Shown piece by piece: positions 4,692 to 6,142 of a stretch of 6,142 nucleotides of DNA; position 1 is the first letter of the stretch; each line of letters starts with the position of its first letter. This DNA comes from an uncultured Collinsella sp. (GTDB lineage Bacteria; Actinomycetota; Coriobacteriia; Coriobacteriales; Coriobacteriaceae). The DNA lies in the NCBI GenBank assembly GCA_900552395.1, contig URZJ01000113.1, positions 1 through 6,142 of the forward strand, written 5' to 3'. The notes beneath the pieces are model-generated. The model was not told where the DNA came from, did no database searches, and saw only the letters and a program-made list of their open reading frames with translations. A program made the translations under genes and the position numbers.

Positions 4692-6142
4692 CTAAAACGT
4701 TACGTTGCCGAACTCCGACAGGACAAGGTCGGGGTTGTGGTCGGTAGCCCAGTCCACGTTCCACGGGCTCGTGAACAGCAGCAGTTTGCCGCCGCGCATG
4801 TCCTCGACGCGCAGGGTATCGCGCGTGAGCGAAAGGCCCGGGATATCGATGGTGTCGGGGTCGTTTTGGATCCAGCGGATGTCCGTATAGGGCAGCGGCT
4901 GGCGACGAACCTCAACACGGTACTCGGCCTTGAGGCGGCGCTCGAGTACCTCAAACTGCAGCACGCCGACCACGCCCACGATGACGCTCTCCATGCCGGC
5001 ACCCAGCTCGCGGAAGATCTGGATGGCGCCCTCCTGGGCAAGCTCCTCCATGCCCTTCACAAACTGCTTGCGCTTGAGCGTGTCGACCTGCGTAATGCGG
5101 GCAAACATCTCGGGGGCAAACGTCGGGATCTGCGGATACTGCACGTGGCGCTTGCCGGAGCACACGGTGTCGCCGATGCTAAAGATACCGGGATCGAACA
5201 GGCCCACGATGTCGCCGGCGTACGCCTCGTCCACGATGGCGCGATCGTCGGCCATCATCGAGGTGCCCGTAGCCAGCTTGAGCTTGCGGTTGCCCTGCAC
5301 ATGGAAGGCATCCATGCCGCGCTCGAACTTGCCCGAGCAAATGCGCACAAAGGCAATGCGATCGCGATGGTTCTTGTCCATGTTGGCCTGGATCTTAAAC
5401 ACGAAGCCGCTAAAGTCGTTCTCGGCGGGCGCGACCGGCTCGCTGGTGAGTGTATCGGTATAGGCGCGCGGCGTCGGGGCCAGACGCAGGAACTCTTTAA
5501 GGAAGGGCTCCACACCAAAGTTGGTGAGTGCCGAGCCAAAGAACGCCGGGCTCAGCTTGCCGCAGGCCACGGCATCCAGGTCGAGCTCGTCGCCGGCGCC
5601 ATCGAGCAGCTCGATGTCGTCCATCAGGTTCTTGTGGTTCTCCTCGCCAATAAGCTCGTCCATGGCCGGATCGCCCAGCTCGGCCTCGACCTCGGCGACC
5701 TTCTTGGTGGCGTTGGCGTGGCCGTCGCCCTCAAAGGCAATGACGCGACGGGTCTGACGATCGAACACGCCGCGGAAGTTGCGCCCGCTGCCGATCGGCC
5801 AGTTCATGGGATACGTATTGATACCCAGGACGTTCTCGATCTCTTCCATGAGCTCAAACGGATCGCGAGCCTCGTGGTCGAGCTTGTTCACAAAGGTAAA
5901 GATGGGAATATGGCGCAGCGTACAGACCTTAAAGAGCTTTTTGGTCTGGGCCTCGACGCCCTTAGCGCCGTCGATGACCATGACTGCGGCGTCGGCGGCC
6001 ATAAGGGTACGGTAGGTATCCTCCGAGAAGTCCTGGTGGCCGGGGGTATCGAGGATGTTGACGCAGGCGCCGTTGTAGGTGAACTGCAGCACCGAGGAGG
6101 TAACGGAAATACCGCGCTCCTTCTCGATGTCCATCCAGTCCG
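4692..6142 (-). CDS. prfC: Peptide chain release factor 3 (translational GTPase), 5' end outside the window
   Basis: The open frame enters from the window edge and runs 483 codons, the first one cut, to a TAG at 4694-4692; the visible protein begins with DWMDIEKERGIS. RF3 is a cytoplasmic GTPase that removes RF1/RF2 from the ribosome after peptide release. Counting from the Met at 6134, the switch I/G2 region RGISVTSS is at 7-14, G3 DTPGH at 29-33, G4 NKLD at 83-86 and the G5-like GSAL at 200-203. These are followed by the RF3-specific beta-barrel domain (about 230-360) and the C-terminal domain with the GVVGVLQFEVL stretch. RF3 proteins are about 520-530 residues, so some 45-55 N-terminal residues with the P-loop are missing because of the window edge, not mutation; the internal ATG at 6134 is not the true start. 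Paralogues EF-G and LepA are excluded by the DWM-x-x-E-x-x-RGIS signature and the C-terminal region. No frame disruption is seen. Confidence 0.96.
   Translation of the reverse strand, partial: DWMDIEKERGISVTSSVLQFTYNGACVNILDTPGHQDFSEDTYRTLMAADAAVMVIDGAKGVEAQTKKLFKVCTLRHIPIFTFVNKLDHEARDPFELMEEIENVLGINTYPMNWPIGSGRNFRGVFDRQTRRVIAFEGDGHANATKKVAEVEAELGDPAMDELIGEENHKNLMDDIELLDGAGDELDLDAVACGKLSPAFFGSALTNFGVEPFLKEFLRLAPTPRAYTDTLTSEPVAPAENDFSGFVFKIQANMDKNHRDRIAFVRICSGKFERGMDAFHVQGNRKLKLATGTSMMADDRAIVDEAYAGDIVGLFDPGIFSIGDTVCSGKRHVQYPQIPTFAPEMFARITQVDTLKRKQFVKGMEELAQEGAIQIFRELGAGMESVIVGVVGVLQFEVLERRLKAEYRVEVRRQPLPYTDIRWIQNDPDTIDIPGLSLTRDTLRVEDMRGGKLLLFTSPWNVDWATDHNPDLVLSEFGNVTF

Noticed and set aside
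1..6142. Mobile elements, CRISPR arrays, tRNA/rRNA genes, direct repeats
   Set aside because: None was seen: no transposase or integrase motifs, no spaced repeats and no tRNA-like cloverleaf. The gaps between genes are all under 160 bases and are accounted for above.

Overview
The window is GC-rich and reads as an ordinary bacterial chromosome segment in which every convincing gene lies on the minus strand. Gene order, high G/C at codon third positions, a release factor 3 gene, a short VUT-type transporter and a soluble PAS/hybrid histidine kinase suggest a gut-type actinobacterium of the Coriobacteriia (Collinsella-like). That assignment is inference from the flavour of the proteins, not a database result.

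Layout, read in the direction of transcription (high to low coordinates). (a) 6142-4692: most of prfC (peptide chain release factor 3), with its N-terminal P-loop region outside the window. (b) 4691-4536: a 156-base gap that appears to hold a GC-rich terminator-like hairpin for prfC, a sigma70-type promoter directly after it, and a leader with a 7-bp hairpin and A-rich tail running into a strong Shine-Dalgarno. (c) 4535-3813: a six-helix VUT/YhhQ-type membrane protein (queuosine-precursor transporter family). Nine bases later, at 3803-3123, comes a short-chain dehydrogenase/reductase. The two form a tight two-gene operon that ends in a long hairpin at 3121-3084. (d) 3083-2993: a short promoter-type gap. 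(e) 2992-1349: a cytoplasmic PAS-HisKA-HATPase-REC hybrid histidine kinase with a TTG start. It is followed after 2 bases by a MoxR-family AAA+ ATPase (1346-393, GTG start), then after 35 bases by the N-terminal 119 residues of a two-helix membrane protein (357-1) that fits a DUF58 protein, the usual MoxR partner.

Functionally there are three units: translation termination and recycling (prfC); transport of a 7-deazaguanine queuosine precursor plus an oxidoreductase of unknown substrate; and a signalling/chaperone cassette in which a hybrid kinase is co-transcribed with MoxR-DUF58. No mobile elements, CRISPR arrays, tRNA/rRNA genes or sizeable repeats were seen. No novel multi-gene system is evident. 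The points most worth checking are the possible preQ1-responsive leader ahead of the transporter and the histidine kinase built into a MoxR-DUF58 operon.
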